The notes: generated by a model not told the origin, from the letters alone. A stretch of DNA of 21,982 bases from JANXXV01 sp038230275 (GCA_038230275.1 JBBRNO010000115.1:1-21982); one strand, 5' to 3'. Positions 6,476 to 14,581 are shown, numbered from the stretch's first letter. Numbers and translations: made by a program.

Positions 6476-8151
6476 TGACCGACGCCGATTCCCCCCGTTC
6501 GAATTTCATTAGCGATTTGATTCTTGCCGACAATCTGAGCGGCAAACATGCTGGACGTGTTCATACGCGCTTTCCGCCCGAGCCCAATGGCTACCTCCAC
6601 GTGGGCCACGCCAAGAGCATCATGATTAACTTTGGCCTGGCCAAGGAGTTTGGGGGCCAGTGCAATTTGCGCTTCGACGATACCAATCCCGCCAAGGAGG
6701 AGCAAGAGTACGTCGAATCGATCATTGAAGATGTGAAGTGGCTGGGGGGCGATTTCGGCGACCGTCTTTTCTACGCCTCGGACTACTTCCAGCAGCTCTA
6801 CGATTGGGCGGTCGAGTTAATCAAGAAAGGCAAAGCTTTCGTTTGCGATTTGAATAGCGAGCAGGTGCGGGAGACGCGGGGCACACTGACCGAAGCCGGG
6901 CAGAACAGCCCTTATCGGGATAGAAGCATCGAGGAGAATCTGGACCTCTTTGCGCGCATGAAGGACCGGGAGTTTCCTGACGGCTCGCGCACGCTGCGCG
7001 CCAAGATCGACATGGCGTCGGCTAATCTCAACATGCGGGATCCTGTGATGTATCGAATCCTGCATGCCGAGCATCACCGCACGGGCAATCAATGGTGCAT
7101 TTATCCCATGTACGACTGGGCGCACGGCCAGTGCGATTCCATTGAAGGCATCACGCACTCGATTTGCACGCTTGAGTTTGAGGATCATCGTCCACTGTAT
7201 GACTGGTATCTGGATCAGCTGGGCGTGTTCCATCCGCAGCAGATCGAGTTCGACCGGTTGAACTTGACGTACACACTGATGAGCAAGCGGAAGCTGCTGC
7301 AAATGGTGCAACGGGGCGTGGTGGAAGGTTGGGACGACGCCCGAATGCCCACCATTAGCGGGATGCGGCGGCGCGGCTATTCTCCGCAGGGGCTGCGTGC
7401 TTTTGCGCGCGATCTGGGCGTATCGAAGACGAACGGCGTTACGGAATTCGAGAAGCTGGAATATTACGTCCGCGAGGATCTGAACCGGACGGCGCCGCGT
7501 GTGATGACGGTGTTGCGCCCGCTGAAGCTGGTGTTGACGAACTATCCCGAAGGCCAGACGGAGTTGCTGGAAGCCGTCAATAACCCCGAGGATGCGGACG
7601 CGGGCACGCGACCGGTGCCCTTTGGCCGTGAGGTCTGGATCGATCGGGACGACTTCCGCGAGACGCCTCCCAAAGGCTACCACCGGCTGTATCCGGGGAA
7701 TGAAGTCCGGCTGCGGTACGGCTATCTCATCCAGTGTCATGATTTCGTGAAAGATCCCGCTACCGGCGAGATCGCGGAAATTCACTGCACCTACGATCCG
7801 GAGACGCGCAGCGGACAGCAAACGCGGAAAGTGAAATCGACCATTCACTGGGTTTCGGCAGCGGAGGCGATTCCGGTGGAGGTTCGGCTCTATGACAAGC
7901 TGTTTACGGTTGAGAATCCAAATGAGACGCCGGAGGGTCAGGATTTCACGATGTACTTGAACCCGAAATCGCTGGAAGTGGTGCAGGGGAAAGCGGAGCC
8001 GTCGCTGGCGGGCGCCCGGCTTGGCGACCGCTATCAGTTCGAGCGTCTTGGGTATTTCTGTGTTGACAAATCCTCGACGGCCGAGAGGCTGGTTTTCAAT
8101 CGGACTGCCGAGCTGCGGGACACGTGGGCTAAGCTTCAGAAGCGATTGTAG
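6475..8151 (+). CDS. glnS: Glutaminyl-tRNA synthetase
   Basis: This cytosolic class I synthetase charges tRNA-Gln with glutamine directly, in contrast to the GatCAB transamidation route used by many bacteria. The 558 residues compare with 554 for E. coli GlnRS. The N-terminal catalytic domain has TRFPPEPNGYLHVGHAKSI (HIGH motif as HVGH, 42-45) and LRFDDTNPAKE. LMSKRK (MSKRK 269-273) is the KMSKS-type loop. The C-terminal half, from about residue 340, is the GlnRS-type beta-barrel anticodon-binding region, with LYPGNEVRLRYGY and Y.IQCHDFVKD. The ATG at 6475 shares its A with the gltX stop, so expression is probably by reinitiation within one mRNA. The stop codon lies inside a strong hairpin at 8146-8177. 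Among bacteria GlnRS is mostly known from proteobacteria and a few other groups and is thought to derive from eukaryotic GluRS/GlnRS; this broad statement is from family knowledge. Confidence 0.97.
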   Translation: MTDADSPRSNFISDLILADNLSGKHAGRVHTRFPPEPNGYLHVGHAKSIMINFGLAKEFGGQCNLRFDDTNPAKEEQEYVESIIEDVKWLGGDFGDRLFYASDYFQQLYDWAVELIKKGKAFVCDLNSEQVRETRGTLTEAGQNSPYRDRSIEENLDLFARMKDREFPDGSRTLRAKIDMASANLNMRDPVMYRILHAEHHRTGNQWCIYPMYDWAHGQCDSIEGITHSICTLEFEDHRPLYDWYLDQLGVFHPQQIEFDRLNLTYTLMSKRKLLQMVQRGVVEGWDDARMPTISGMRRRGYSPQGLRAFARDLGVSKTNGVTEFEKLEYYVREDLNRTAPRVMTVLRPLKLVLTNYPEGQTELLEAVNNPEDADAGTRPVPFGREVWIDRDDFRETPPKGYHRLYPGNEVRLRYGYLIQCHDFVKDPATGEIAEIHCTYDPETRSGQQTRKVKSTIHWVSAAEAIPVEVRLYDKLFTVENPNETPEGQDFTMYLNPKSLEVVQGKAEPSLAGARLGDRYQFERLGYFCVDKSSTAERLVFNRTAELRDTWAKLQKRL

Positions 8152-8177
8152 AGAGCGGCGGTGGCCGCCCTCTACAA
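8146..8177. terminator. Hairpin overlapping the glnS stop, possible two-way terminator
   Basis: An outer stem of 8 perfect pairs (TTGTAGAG with CTCTACAA), one A-C mismatch, an inner stem of 5 pairs (GCGGC with GCCGC) and a GGTG loop account for all 32 bases. The glnS TAG (8149-8151) is in the left arm. The katG stop lies 17 bases to the right on the other strand, so the hairpin separates convergent genes. There is no T-tract on either side, so termination would be of the stem-only or rho-assisted kind. Confidence 0.6.
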
Positions 8178-8193
8178 CCAGGTTCAATCAAGC

Positions 8194-10452
8194 TCAGGCA
8201 AGGTCGTAGCGATCGAGGTTCATCACCTTGCTCCACGCTGCCACGAAGTCATTTACGAATGCCTCCTTCGAGTCGTCACAGGCATACACTTCCGCGAGGG
8301 CGCGGAGCTGGGAGTTGGAACCGAAGACGAGATCGACGACGGTGCCCGTCCACTTGAGTTCGCCGGTGGCCCGATCATGCCCTTCGAGCACGCCTTTCGC
8401 CGTGGCGGACTTCTGCCACTTGGTATTCATGTCGAGCAGGTTGACGAAGAAATCGTTCGTCAACGCCCCGGGCTGCTTGGTGAAAACACCATGTTGGGAC
8501 TGCCCGAAGTTTGCATTCAGGGCACGGAGACCACCAACCAGAACCGTCATTTCGGGAGCGGTCAGGTTCATGAGGCACGCCCGATCCAGTAGCAACTCAG
8601 CCGCCGCATCCTCGTGTCCTTTGCGGAGATAGTTGCGGAAGCCGTCCGCGGCGGGCTCGAGTACGGCGAACGAATGCACATCGGTCTGCGCCTGCGAGGC
8701 GTCCATGCGCCCTGGTGAGAAGGGAACCTTAACATCGTGCCCTGCCTTTTTGGCGGCGGCCTCGACGGCTGCGCAGCCGCCCAGAACGATCAGGTCCGCA
8801 AGCGAGACCTTCTTCCCACCGGACTGCGTGGCGTTGAAATCCTTCTGGACCGCTTCCAGCGCCTGCAGCACGTTCGCCAGTTCGGCTGGCTGGTTGGCTT
8901 CCCAATCCTTTTGCGGCGCGAGGCGAATGCGTGCCCCGTTGGCGCCCCCGCGTTTGTCGCTGCCGCGGAAGGTTGCCGCCGACGCCCAGGCCGCGGTGAT
9001 CAGTTGGGAGGGAGCCAGTCCGGATGCGAGGATCTTGGCCTTCAGTGTAGCGATGTCCTGCTCACCGATCAGTTCATGATCCACGGCGGGAATGGGGTCC
9101 TGCCACAGCAGCGGCTGTGCCGGCACGAGATGGCCCAGGTACCGCGAAAGCGGGCCCATGTCGCGGTGCGTCAACTTGTACCAGGCCTTGGCGAAGGCGT
9201 CCGCGAAGGCCTGAGGGTTCTCGTGGAATCGCTTCGAAATCGACGCGTAGTTCGGGTCCACCTTCAGTGCGAGGTCGGTGGTGAACATCATGGGGGCGTG
9301 GCGCTTCGACGGATCGTGGGCGTCAGGCACGGTGCCCGCGGCTGAGGCGTCCTTGGGCGTCCATTGATTGGCACCGGCGGGGCTCTGCGTGAGATCCCAT
9401 TCATAGTTGAACAGGTTGTCGAAGTAGTTGTTGTCCCACTTTATTGGGTTGGTGGTCCATGCGCCTTCCAACCCGCTGGTGATGGCGTCGGCGCCTTTGC
9501 CGCTGCCAAAGGAATTCGTCCAGCCGAAGCCTTGGTCTTCGAGGCCGGCACCTTCCGGTTCGGGGCTGCAATACTTACCGGCATCGGCAGCGCCATGCGC
9601 TTTGCCGAACGTATGTCCACCGGCGATGAGGGCCACCGTCTCCTCGTCATTCATGGCCATGCGGGCGAAGGTCTCGCGAATGTCGCGGGCAGCGGCCAGT
9701 GGATCGGGCTTGCCGTTGGGCCCTTGCGGATTCACGTAGATCAAGCCCATTTGTACCGCAGCGAGAGGGTTGGCGAGGTCACGGTCGCCGCTATAGCGCT
9801 CGTCGTCCAGCCACTTGCCCTCAGGCCCCCAGTAGATATCTTCTTCCGGCTCCCAAATGTCCTCGCGCCCACCGGCGAAACCGAAAGTCTGGAATCCCAT
9901 GGACTCCAGAGCAACGTTACCGGTGAGGATCATCAGGTCGGCCCAGGATAGTTTCCGGCCGTATTTCTGCTTGATCGGCCAGAGTAGCCGGCGTGCCTTG
10001 TCGAGGCTCACGTTGTCCGGCCAGCTGTTGAGGGGTGCGAATCGTTGCGCTCCGGAACCCGCGCCGCCGCGGCCATCGGCGATGCGGTAAGTGCCCGCGC
10101 TGTGCCAGGCCATGCGGATGAAGAGCGGCCCATAATGGCCATAGTCGGCGGGCCACCAGTCCTGCGATGTGGTCATCAGAGCATGCAGGTCCTTGATCAC
10201 GGCATCCAGGTCGAGGGTCTTGAATTCCTGGGCATAGTTGAACTCCGTGCCCAATGGGTCGGCCTGGGGGGAGCGGTGGTTCAGGATTTTCAGGTTCAGC
10301 TGATTCGGCCACCAGTTCGCATTGCCTGGGCCTCCGGCCGCCGTGTGTCTGGGGCCGCCGTGCACTACCGGGCACTTGGCTTCCGCCGGCTGGCTATGGT
10401 CCTGCTGATCGGGAGCAGGCTCTCCCATCCCGTGGGTGAATTGTTTCTCCAT
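8194..10452 (-). CDS. katG: Catalase-peroxidase (KatG)
   Basis: This bifunctional heme enzyme breaks down hydrogen peroxide and also has peroxidase activity. It is 752 residues, normal for the family, with the active N-terminal and degenerate C-terminal peroxidase halves both present. Distal heme residues are R113, W116 and H117 in FIRMAWHSAGTYR. The proximal histidine is H280 in AGGHTFGKAHG. The Trp-Tyr-Met cofactor needed for catalase activity appears complete: W116, Y239 (GLIYVNPQGPN) and M265 (FARMAMNDEE). The ATG at 10452 follows GGAAGAGAGG with 8 bases of spacing. No signal peptide is seen, so it is cytoplasmic. The PerR-like gene ends 84 bp upstream on the same strand, which suggests peroxide-responsive control. 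The gap is AT-rich (for example 10472-10490), but I could not place a convincing operator there. Confidence 0.98.
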   Translation of the reverse strand: MEKQFTHGMGEPAPDQQDHSQPAEAKCPVVHGGPRHTAAGGPGNANWWPNQLNLKILNHRSPQADPLGTEFNYAQEFKTLDLDAVIKDLHALMTTSQDWWPADYGHYGPLFIRMAWHSAGTYRIADGRGGAGSGAQRFAPLNSWPDNVSLDKARRLLWPIKQKYGRKLSWADLMILTGNVALESMGFQTFGFAGGREDIWEPEEDIYWGPEGKWLDDERYSGDRDLANPLAAVQMGLIYVNPQGPNGKPDPLAAARDIRETFARMAMNDEETVALIAGGHTFGKAHGAADAGKYCSPEPEGAGLEDQGFGWTNSFGSGKGADAITSGLEGAWTTNPIKWDNNYFDNLFNYEWDLTQSPAGANQWTPKDASAAGTVPDAHDPSKRHAPMMFTTDLALKVDPNYASISKRFHENPQAFADAFAKAWYKLTHRDMGPLSRYLGHLVPAQPLLWQDPIPAVDHELIGEQDIATLKAKILASGLAPSQLITAAWASAATFRGSDKRGGANGARIRLAPQKDWEANQPAELANVLQALEAVQKDFNATQSGGKKVSLADLIVLGGCAAVEAAAKKAGHDVKVPFSPGRMDASQAQTDVHSFAVLEPAADGFRNYLRKGHEDAAAELLLDRACLMNLTAPEMTVLVGGLRALNANFGQSQHGVFTKQPGALTNDFFVNLLDMNTKWQKSATAKGVLEGHDRATGELKWTGTVVDLVFGSNSQLRALAEVYACDDSKEAFVNDFVAAWSKVMNLDRYDLA

Positions 10453-10460
10453 GTGTTTAT

Positions 10461-10470
10461 CCTCTCTTCC
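10461..10470 (-). promoter_or_regulatory. Ribosome binding site of katG
   Basis: On the minus strand GGAAGAGAGG lies 8 bases before the ATG at 10452. It is a strong purine-rich site and fixes the katG start. Confidence 0.7.
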
Positions 10471-10536
10471 TTAATGAATCAAAATTATGACGAAACGCGG
10501 GGATCTTGCATGAATTTCTCCGTCCGCAATTCCATT

Positions 10537-11004
10537 TCAACTGACTGCTTTCGACTTCTTCCGGCGCGCCTTTTGGCAGCTCTTGCACACTCCTACAAAC
10601 TCCACCCGGCTTTGCTGGATGGAGAAGCCGGCGGGTAGGTCGCTGGTGGGCAAACGAACCGGCCCGACCGCGGTTTCTTCCACGTCGAAGATGGCCTTGC
10701 ACGCGGAACAGACCAGGTGATGGTGTGGAGTCATATTCGATTCCAGGCGCAACGAACCGTGATGGAGCGTGACTTCCTTGAGAACGCCGGAATCCAGGAA
10801 CGTCTTGACGTTTTTGTAAATGGTGCCCAGGGAAATGGATGGGATCCGCTGCCGGACCTGCTCGTAGATCAATTCCGGAGTGGGGTGCCGATGCGAATCG
10901 GCAACGGCTTCGTAGATTACCTGGCGCTGGAAAGTAAAGGCAAGACCTTTTTCCTTACAGCGGCGGCGGAAATCGTCGAGAGCTTGCGTACGCGCGTCAG
11001 ACAT
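10537..11004 (-). CDS. perR: Fur-family transcriptional regulator, PerR-like
   Basis: This metal-dependent repressor probably senses peroxide and controls katG. From the ATG at 11004 it is 155 residues; the frame also has a TTG two codons earlier. The N-terminal winged helix (about 1-85) includes the recognition-helix stretch SISLGTIYKNVKTFLDSG. Regulatory metal ligands in the family's positions are H40 (HPTPELIYE), E88 (RLESN), H94-H96 (PHHHLVC) and D107 (IFDVEE). The structural zinc site is intact, with C99/C102 (CSAC) and C140/C143 (CKSC). PerR rather than Fur is favoured by adjacency to katG and overall pattern, but the two cannot be separated by eye with certainty. The tail is basic (KARRKKSK). 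Its promoter overlaps a dyad suited to autoregulation. Confidence 0.88.
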   Translation of the reverse strand: MSDARTQALDDFRRRCKEKGLAFTFQRQVIYEAVADSHRHPTPELIYEQVRQRIPSISLGTIYKNVKTFLDSGVLKEVTLHHGSLRLESNMTPHHHLVCSACKAIFDVEETAVGPVRLPTSDLPAGFSIQQSRVEFVGVCKSCQKARRKKSKAVS

Positions 11005-11036
11005 GGACAATAAGTATTAAACAGGAATTATTATCC
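11005..11036. promoter_or_regulatory. Candidate PerR/Fur operator dyad over the perR promoter
   Basis: On the minus strand GGATAATAA (11036-11028) and TTATTGTCC (11013-11005) form an inverted repeat with 8 of 9 bases matching and a 14-base centre. It covers the spacer and -10 of the perR promoter and reaches the start codon. The half-sites are AT-rich in the manner of Fur/PerR boxes, but the 14-base gap is wider than the classic 7-1-7 box. Confidence 0.45.
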
Positions 11037-11044
11037 GGCGTCAA
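11016..11044 (-). promoter_or_regulatory. Sigma-70 type promoter of perR
   Basis: On the minus strand TTGACG (11044-11039), a 17-base spacer and TTTAAT (11021-11016) form a near-consensus promoter. Transcription would begin about 11009, only a few bases before the ATG at 11004. No Shine-Dalgarno sequence is present, so the mRNA is probably leaderless or nearly so. Confidence 0.6.
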
Positions 11045-11060
11045 GGGTTATCTTTCAGGA

Positions 11061-11228
11061 ATGGTTGCCGCGGCTATGCTGCTGGTTCCGGGTGTTTCGT
11101 ATCCGACGGTGGCGGCGACCATTGCTACGCCGTGCGATGTCTTTTTTAGCGGCCGTGCAATTCGTTGCGCGCCTGGGCCACCGGGCTCACCCGGAGTTAC
11201 GCAGTCCGTGAGCGGCCGTTTAGCGTAG
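11061..11228 (+). CDS. Small hypothetical ORF, 55 residues
   Basis: A plus-strand frame starts at the ATG at 11061. The N-terminus, MVAAAMLLVPGVSYPTVAAT, looks like a short hydrophobic leader, and the remainder is rich in Gly, Pro and Ser with two cysteines. It ends at 11228, a few bases inside the 3' end of the opposing dehydrogenase gene. An AGGA sequence touches the ATG instead of sitting at normal distance. It could be a tiny secreted peptide, a remnant of an older gene or chance. I recognise no family. Confidence 0.25.
   Translation: MVAAAMLLVPGVSYPTVAATIATPCDVFFSGRAIRCAPGPPGSPGVTQSVSGRLA
11181..11194. terminator. Weak hairpin downstream of the PQQ dehydrogenase fusion gene
   Basis: CCGGG (11181-11185), loop CTCA and CCCGG (11190-11194) form a 5-bp GC stem about 25 bases past the dehydrogenase stop, without a U-tract. 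It may help end transcription of that gene. The evidence is only the dyad. Confidence 0.25.
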
Positions 11229-13562
11229 GGCGAAGGTCAAAATATTACTGCCGGATGCAACGGCTATATACTGACGCCCGTTCAGCATGTAAGTCATGGG
11301 GCAACCCCGCCAAGCCTGGTTGCCATGGAAGGTCCACAGCGTCTTTCCGGTTTTGGCGTCGACAGCGGCGAACCCGCCGCCGGTCTCGCCATAGAACACC
11401 AAGCCTCCGGCGGTGCTGAGGACGCCGGAATAGTTGGCCTCCTGCGGGCCTTGCTGGGGAATTTCCCAGACGGCCTTTCCGGTGCGGATATCGATGGCGC
11501 GCAGATATTTCAAACCGGAATCGCCGGGATTGCGATAACCTTCGTAGCCTCCGTTGTAGGATTTCCGGTAGATGCTGCAATCCTCAACCGACATTACATA
11601 GAAGAGCTTGGTGTCGGGATTGAAGGAGGTGGAATACCAGTTGGTCGCGCCGCGCACGGAGGGACAGCCCTTTACGCCGGCCTGGGTGGGTGTGTTGGCG
11701 GGCAGCAGTTGCGGTGTGCCGTCCGCACTATAGCCGCTGGCCCAGTTCATTTTCTTGACGAACGGTTTAGCGGATAGGAATTCGCCCGTCGTGCGGTCGA
11801 GCGCGTATACGAAGCCATTGCGATTTGCCTGGAGCAAGAGTTTCCGGGGACGACCGCCGAAATCGGCATCGACTAAAACTAGGGGTTCAGTGGCATCCCA
11901 ATCGTGCAGATCGTGAGGGGTGAATTGGTAGTGCCAGCGCAGTTTGCCGGTCTTGACGTCGAGCGCTAAGACGCAATTGGTGTAGAGGTTCGAGCCTCGA
12001 CGCTGGTCGCCGTCGGTGGCTGGGAAGGGGTTGCCAACGGCCCAATAGAGGGTGCGGGTCTCCACGTCATAGGATCCGGTGAGCCAGGTAGCCCCGCCGC
12101 CGGTTTCGATGGCATTGCCGTTCCAGGTTTCAGAGCCCGGTTCGCCGGGTTTAGGGACTGTCCAGAAGCGCCACGCCTGCGCACCGGTGTTGGCTTTATA
12201 GGCTGCCAGAAACCCGCGCAGCGGACCATCGCCGCCTGCAATTCCAGCGATGACCAGATCGCCCACCACCAAGGGAGCAGAGGTGGCCAGGAATTTCCCC
12301 GGCGATTCCACCATGTTGATGTCCCACATGAGGGCGCCGGTCAGCCGGTTGAGACAGATGAGATGGGCGTCACTGGTGGTGAAGAATACGTGGTCCCCGA
12401 GCAGCCCGACGCCTCGATTGGGAAGGCCCGAATTGCGCCGCGCACCGGACTCGGATGATTCATCGGAACGCGAATAGCACCATAGCTGGCGTCCCGTTGT
12501 CGCGGCAAGGGCGCATACGTGATCAGCCGCAGTGACGTACATGACGCCGTCGCTGACGATCGGTGTCGTCTCAAGGTCTGGAACGTTCAACGAATAGACC
12601 CATTCCAATTGCAGCTTCTGGGCGTTGCCTGCGTTGATCTGGTCCAGCGCGCTATGGCGGTTGGCTCCGAGGGCACCGTTATAGGTGGGCCACTCGCCGC
12701 GCTTGGGGTGCAGGACGGCATCGATCTGCTCCGGAGAAATTACGCCATCGACGGCGGTAAGTGCGCCTGGCTGCACGCCACCCAAACTGCTGAGATAGGC
12801 GATGACATTACGGCGATCGTCGGGGTTGGCTTGCAGCGGGGGCATGTAGGAAGCCGTGGCTGGCGTGATCCGCTGGTATTGCTTGTCGGTCAGAAAATGC
12901 AGGCGACCGTCGAGCGTTTGCAATTCGAGATCGTGTTCCGCGCGACCGCGAGCGAAACCGCGCAAGCTCTGGCCGTCTCGTAATTTGACGTTGACAATCT
13001 GCCACGTCTCGTCCGGACAGAAGGCCCAAGGAGGGCATGTCGGGGTGGTGTGGATCCCCATTTGGGACGTGGGGTTTTCGAGCACCAACTCCAGTTCGCG
13101 GGCGGTCGATTTCCGGCCAATCGCCGACAGGTCGGGGCCATTCACTTTTCCGCGGCCATGCACCATGTGGCACGTCGAGCATTTGCCCTGGCCGAAAAAG
13201 AACTCCTCTCCGGCATGAGCGTTCCCAGGGGGTCTGGCATCGAATGCGGAAATATTGAGAGAGCGCAGCCACCGAGCCAGCGCTTGCAACTGGTCATCCG
13301 GCAGCTTGAATGCGGGCATGCCGCCGGCGGTGCCGCTCTTGATCAAGTCGCGGATTTGCGTTTCATTCCGGGTGCGCAAGCTGCGATTATTCACCAGTGC
13401 GGGCGCACGATCGCCGCCGTTTCCACCCTGGCCGTGGCAGCCTTCGCAGAGGCTATCGAACTGCTTTTGTGCCGCGGTGAAATCAGCGGCCGGCGGCTGC
13501 GCCATGCCCTGCGCCGCTAGCAGTGCAACCGTTGTCAGTGCGCTGGCAATGTTCTTGGTCAT
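11220..13562 (-). CDS. Secreted di-heme cytochrome c - PQQ-dependent dehydrogenase fusion
   Basis: This is probably a periplasmic quinoprotein that oxidises an alcohol or sugar and passes electrons to its own hemes. It has 780 residues. A signal peptide (1-21, ending GMAQ) is followed by a class I cytochrome c domain: CEGCH at 39-43 with M82 in GGMPAFKLPDD as likely axial ligand. The second heme domain has CSTCH at 128-132, GPDLSAIGRK, VKLRDGQSLRGF and M240, in the style of the PVC-type heme-binding domain (TIGR02603). From about 291 to the end is an eight-bladed PQQ propeller with repeated DGVMYV, TG..LW and GGLVFY blade edges. The motif TPHDLHDWD (548-556) carries the conserved catalytic-type Asp. 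The vicinal Cys-Cys pair of methanol dehydrogenases is not seen; C633 and C662 match a pair in the second PQQ protein of this window. A two-Cys insert (about 175-185) interrupts the second heme domain. It lies 23 bp behind the amidohydrolase gene, so they form an operon. Confidence 0.92.
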   Translation of the reverse strand: MTKNIASALTTVALLAAQGMAQPPAADFTAAQKQFDSLCEGCHGQGGNGGDRAPALVNNRSLRTRNETQIRDLIKSGTAGGMPAFKLPDDQLQALARWLRSLNISAFDARPPGNAHAGEEFFFGQGKCSTCHMVHGRGKVNGPDLSAIGRKSTARELELVLENPTSQMGIHTTPTCPPWAFCPDETWQIVNVKLRDGQSLRGFARGRAEHDLELQTLDGRLHFLTDKQYQRITPATASYMPPLQANPDDRRNVIAYLSSLGGVQPGALTAVDGVISPEQIDAVLHPKRGEWPTYNGALGANRHSALDQINAGNAQKLQLEWVYSLNVPDLETTPIVSDGVMYVTAADHVCALAATTGRQLWCYSRSDESSESGARRNSGLPNRGVGLLGDHVFFTTSDAHLICLNRLTGALMWDINMVESPGKFLATSAPLVVGDLVIAGIAGGDGPLRGFLAAYKANTGAQAWRFWTVPKPGEPGSETWNGNAIETGGGATWLTGSYDVETRTLYWAVGNPFPATDGDQRRGSNLYTNCVLALDVKTGKLRWHYQFTPHDLHDWDATEPLVLVDADFGGRPRKLLLQANRNGFVYALDRTTGEFLSAKPFVKKMNWASGYSADGTPQLLPANTPTQAGVKGCPSVRGATNWYSTSFNPDTKLFYVMSVEDCSIYRKSYNGGYEGYRNPGDSGLKYLRAIDIRTGKAVWEIPQQGPQEANYSGVLSTAGGLVFYGETGGGFAAVDAKTGKTLWTFHGNQAWRGCPMTYMLNGRQYIAVASGSNILTFALR

Positions 13563-13585
13563 AGTTTAATGCTTTCGATCTTAAG

Positions 13586-14581
13586 CTAAGCTAAGCTGGG
13601 CTGATTCTTCTGCCGCTTCACCCAGCGGTAGGCCGCGACGGAATTTTTCCAGAAGAATTTTTCGAGGGGTTCCGGACCCTTTTGCTTGAAGTATTCATGA
13701 ACCAGGCCCAGCGTCTCGCCAAAAGTTCCCATGGGTTCGCTGTTGGTCCAGTCACTGGCGAAGAGCAGCCGGTCCGCGCCGAAGGTCTCCCAGATTTCAT
13801 CCAGCACAGGACGATAAAAGCTCAGCTCCCGTGGGATTCGTCCACCTGATTTTACCCGGCGGCCCTTCTCATCGACACGCTGAAAGATTTCGGATACCTT
13901 CACGTACACCTGCGGGCGTTTGCCTAGTTCTCGCAGTCCCTGCTTGTAGGCGGCGCGGGCGGCTGGTTCCTCTGGGATAGGAGCGCCCGGCAAATGATTA
14001 ATGACGATACGGAGGGCGGGGATCTGGTCGGTGATTCGCAGCAGGTTGGGGACGTCCTTCTGGCTGCCGCCCGAGTCGAGGCTTAGGCCCGCGTCGGACA
14101 GCAATCGAAGATCGGCCATCACTTGCGGCTTCTGAATCTCCACCGCGACATCCCGGCCCCACAAATAAGCGAAGCGGATGCCGCGGTAGAGAGGGTTCTT
14201 GTGCAAGCGCGAGAGATGCTCACCGAAATCCGGCTTGCCGGGGAATAAATCGCCGACCTCTCCCACCACAATTGACTCTTTGGCAGACACATCCAGAACC
14301 CAGTAATTGTCTTCCACCCAAGGACTGCACTCGGTCTCGATCATGCCGACCACGCCGAAGGGTTCTGCAATCCGGCGGTAGTCGGCAGGTAGGAAGGGGC
14401 GATAAATGCTGGCCTGCTGGGGACTTGGCCACGGAATGCCTTGCGGGCGCGTGGGGTCGTACAAGTGGACGTGCGTGTCGATAATTGGGACGGAATATTT
14501 CTGCGCGTTAGCAGGTGTTACGCCGCTGGCGATGGCAACCGTACCCGCGGTAACTGCCTTTATGAATTTGCGTCGATCCAC
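13586..14581 (-). CDS. TAT-exported amidohydrolase (COG3618-type TIM-barrel hydrolase)
   Basis: This is a metal-dependent hydrolase of the amidohydrolase-2 family; relatives include lactonases and dicarboxylate hydrolases, but the substrate is unknown. From the GTG at 14581 it is 331 residues beginning VDRRKFIKAVTAGTVAIASG, a twin-arginine signal with RR at 3-4 and cleavage near PANAQ. The HxH metal motif is DTHVHLYDP (H37, H39), and the late metal/catalytic Asp is D277 in LFASDWTNSEP. The frame stays open upstream to an ATG at 14680. The GTG is preferred because AGAGG lies about 8 bases before it and because it places the RR motif at the N-terminus. The PQQ-cytochrome fusion gene follows after 23 bp, which suggests joint use, for example lactone or ester hydrolysis linked to sugar oxidation. 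A decayed second amidohydrolase sits just upstream on the other strand. Confidence 0.88.
   Translation of the reverse strand: MDRRKFIKAVTAGTVAIASGVTPANAQKYSVPIIDTHVHLYDPTRPQGIPWPSPQQASIYRPFLPADYRRIAEPFGVVGMIETECSPWVEDNYWVLDVSAKESIVVGEVGDLFPGKPDFGEHLSRLHKNPLYRGIRFAYLWGRDVAVEIQKPQVMADLRLLSDAGLSLDSGGSQKDVPNLLRITDQIPALRIVINHLPGAPIPEEPAARAAYKQGLRELGKRPQVYVKVSEIFQRVDEKGRRVKSGGRIPRELSFYRPVLDEIWETFGADRLLFASDWTNSEPMGTFGETLGLVHEYFKQKGPEPLEKFFWKNSVAAYRWVKRQKNQPSLA

Noticed and set aside
6817..8187. 456-codon open frame antisense to glnS
   Set aside because: The long open frame comes from high GC and codon bias of glnS; its translation is His/Arg/Gln-rich with no domain, while the sense strand is unmistakably GlnRS.
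10472..10490. AT-rich stretch before katG as a PerR box
   Set aside because: Compared by eye to the 7-1-7 PerR consensus in several registers, the dyad match was poor, so it is not listed as an operator.
13582..13597. Short tandem AAGCT repeat at the amidohydrolase/PQQ junction
   Set aside because: Three copies of a 5-base unit in a 23-bp gap; too short to interpret.
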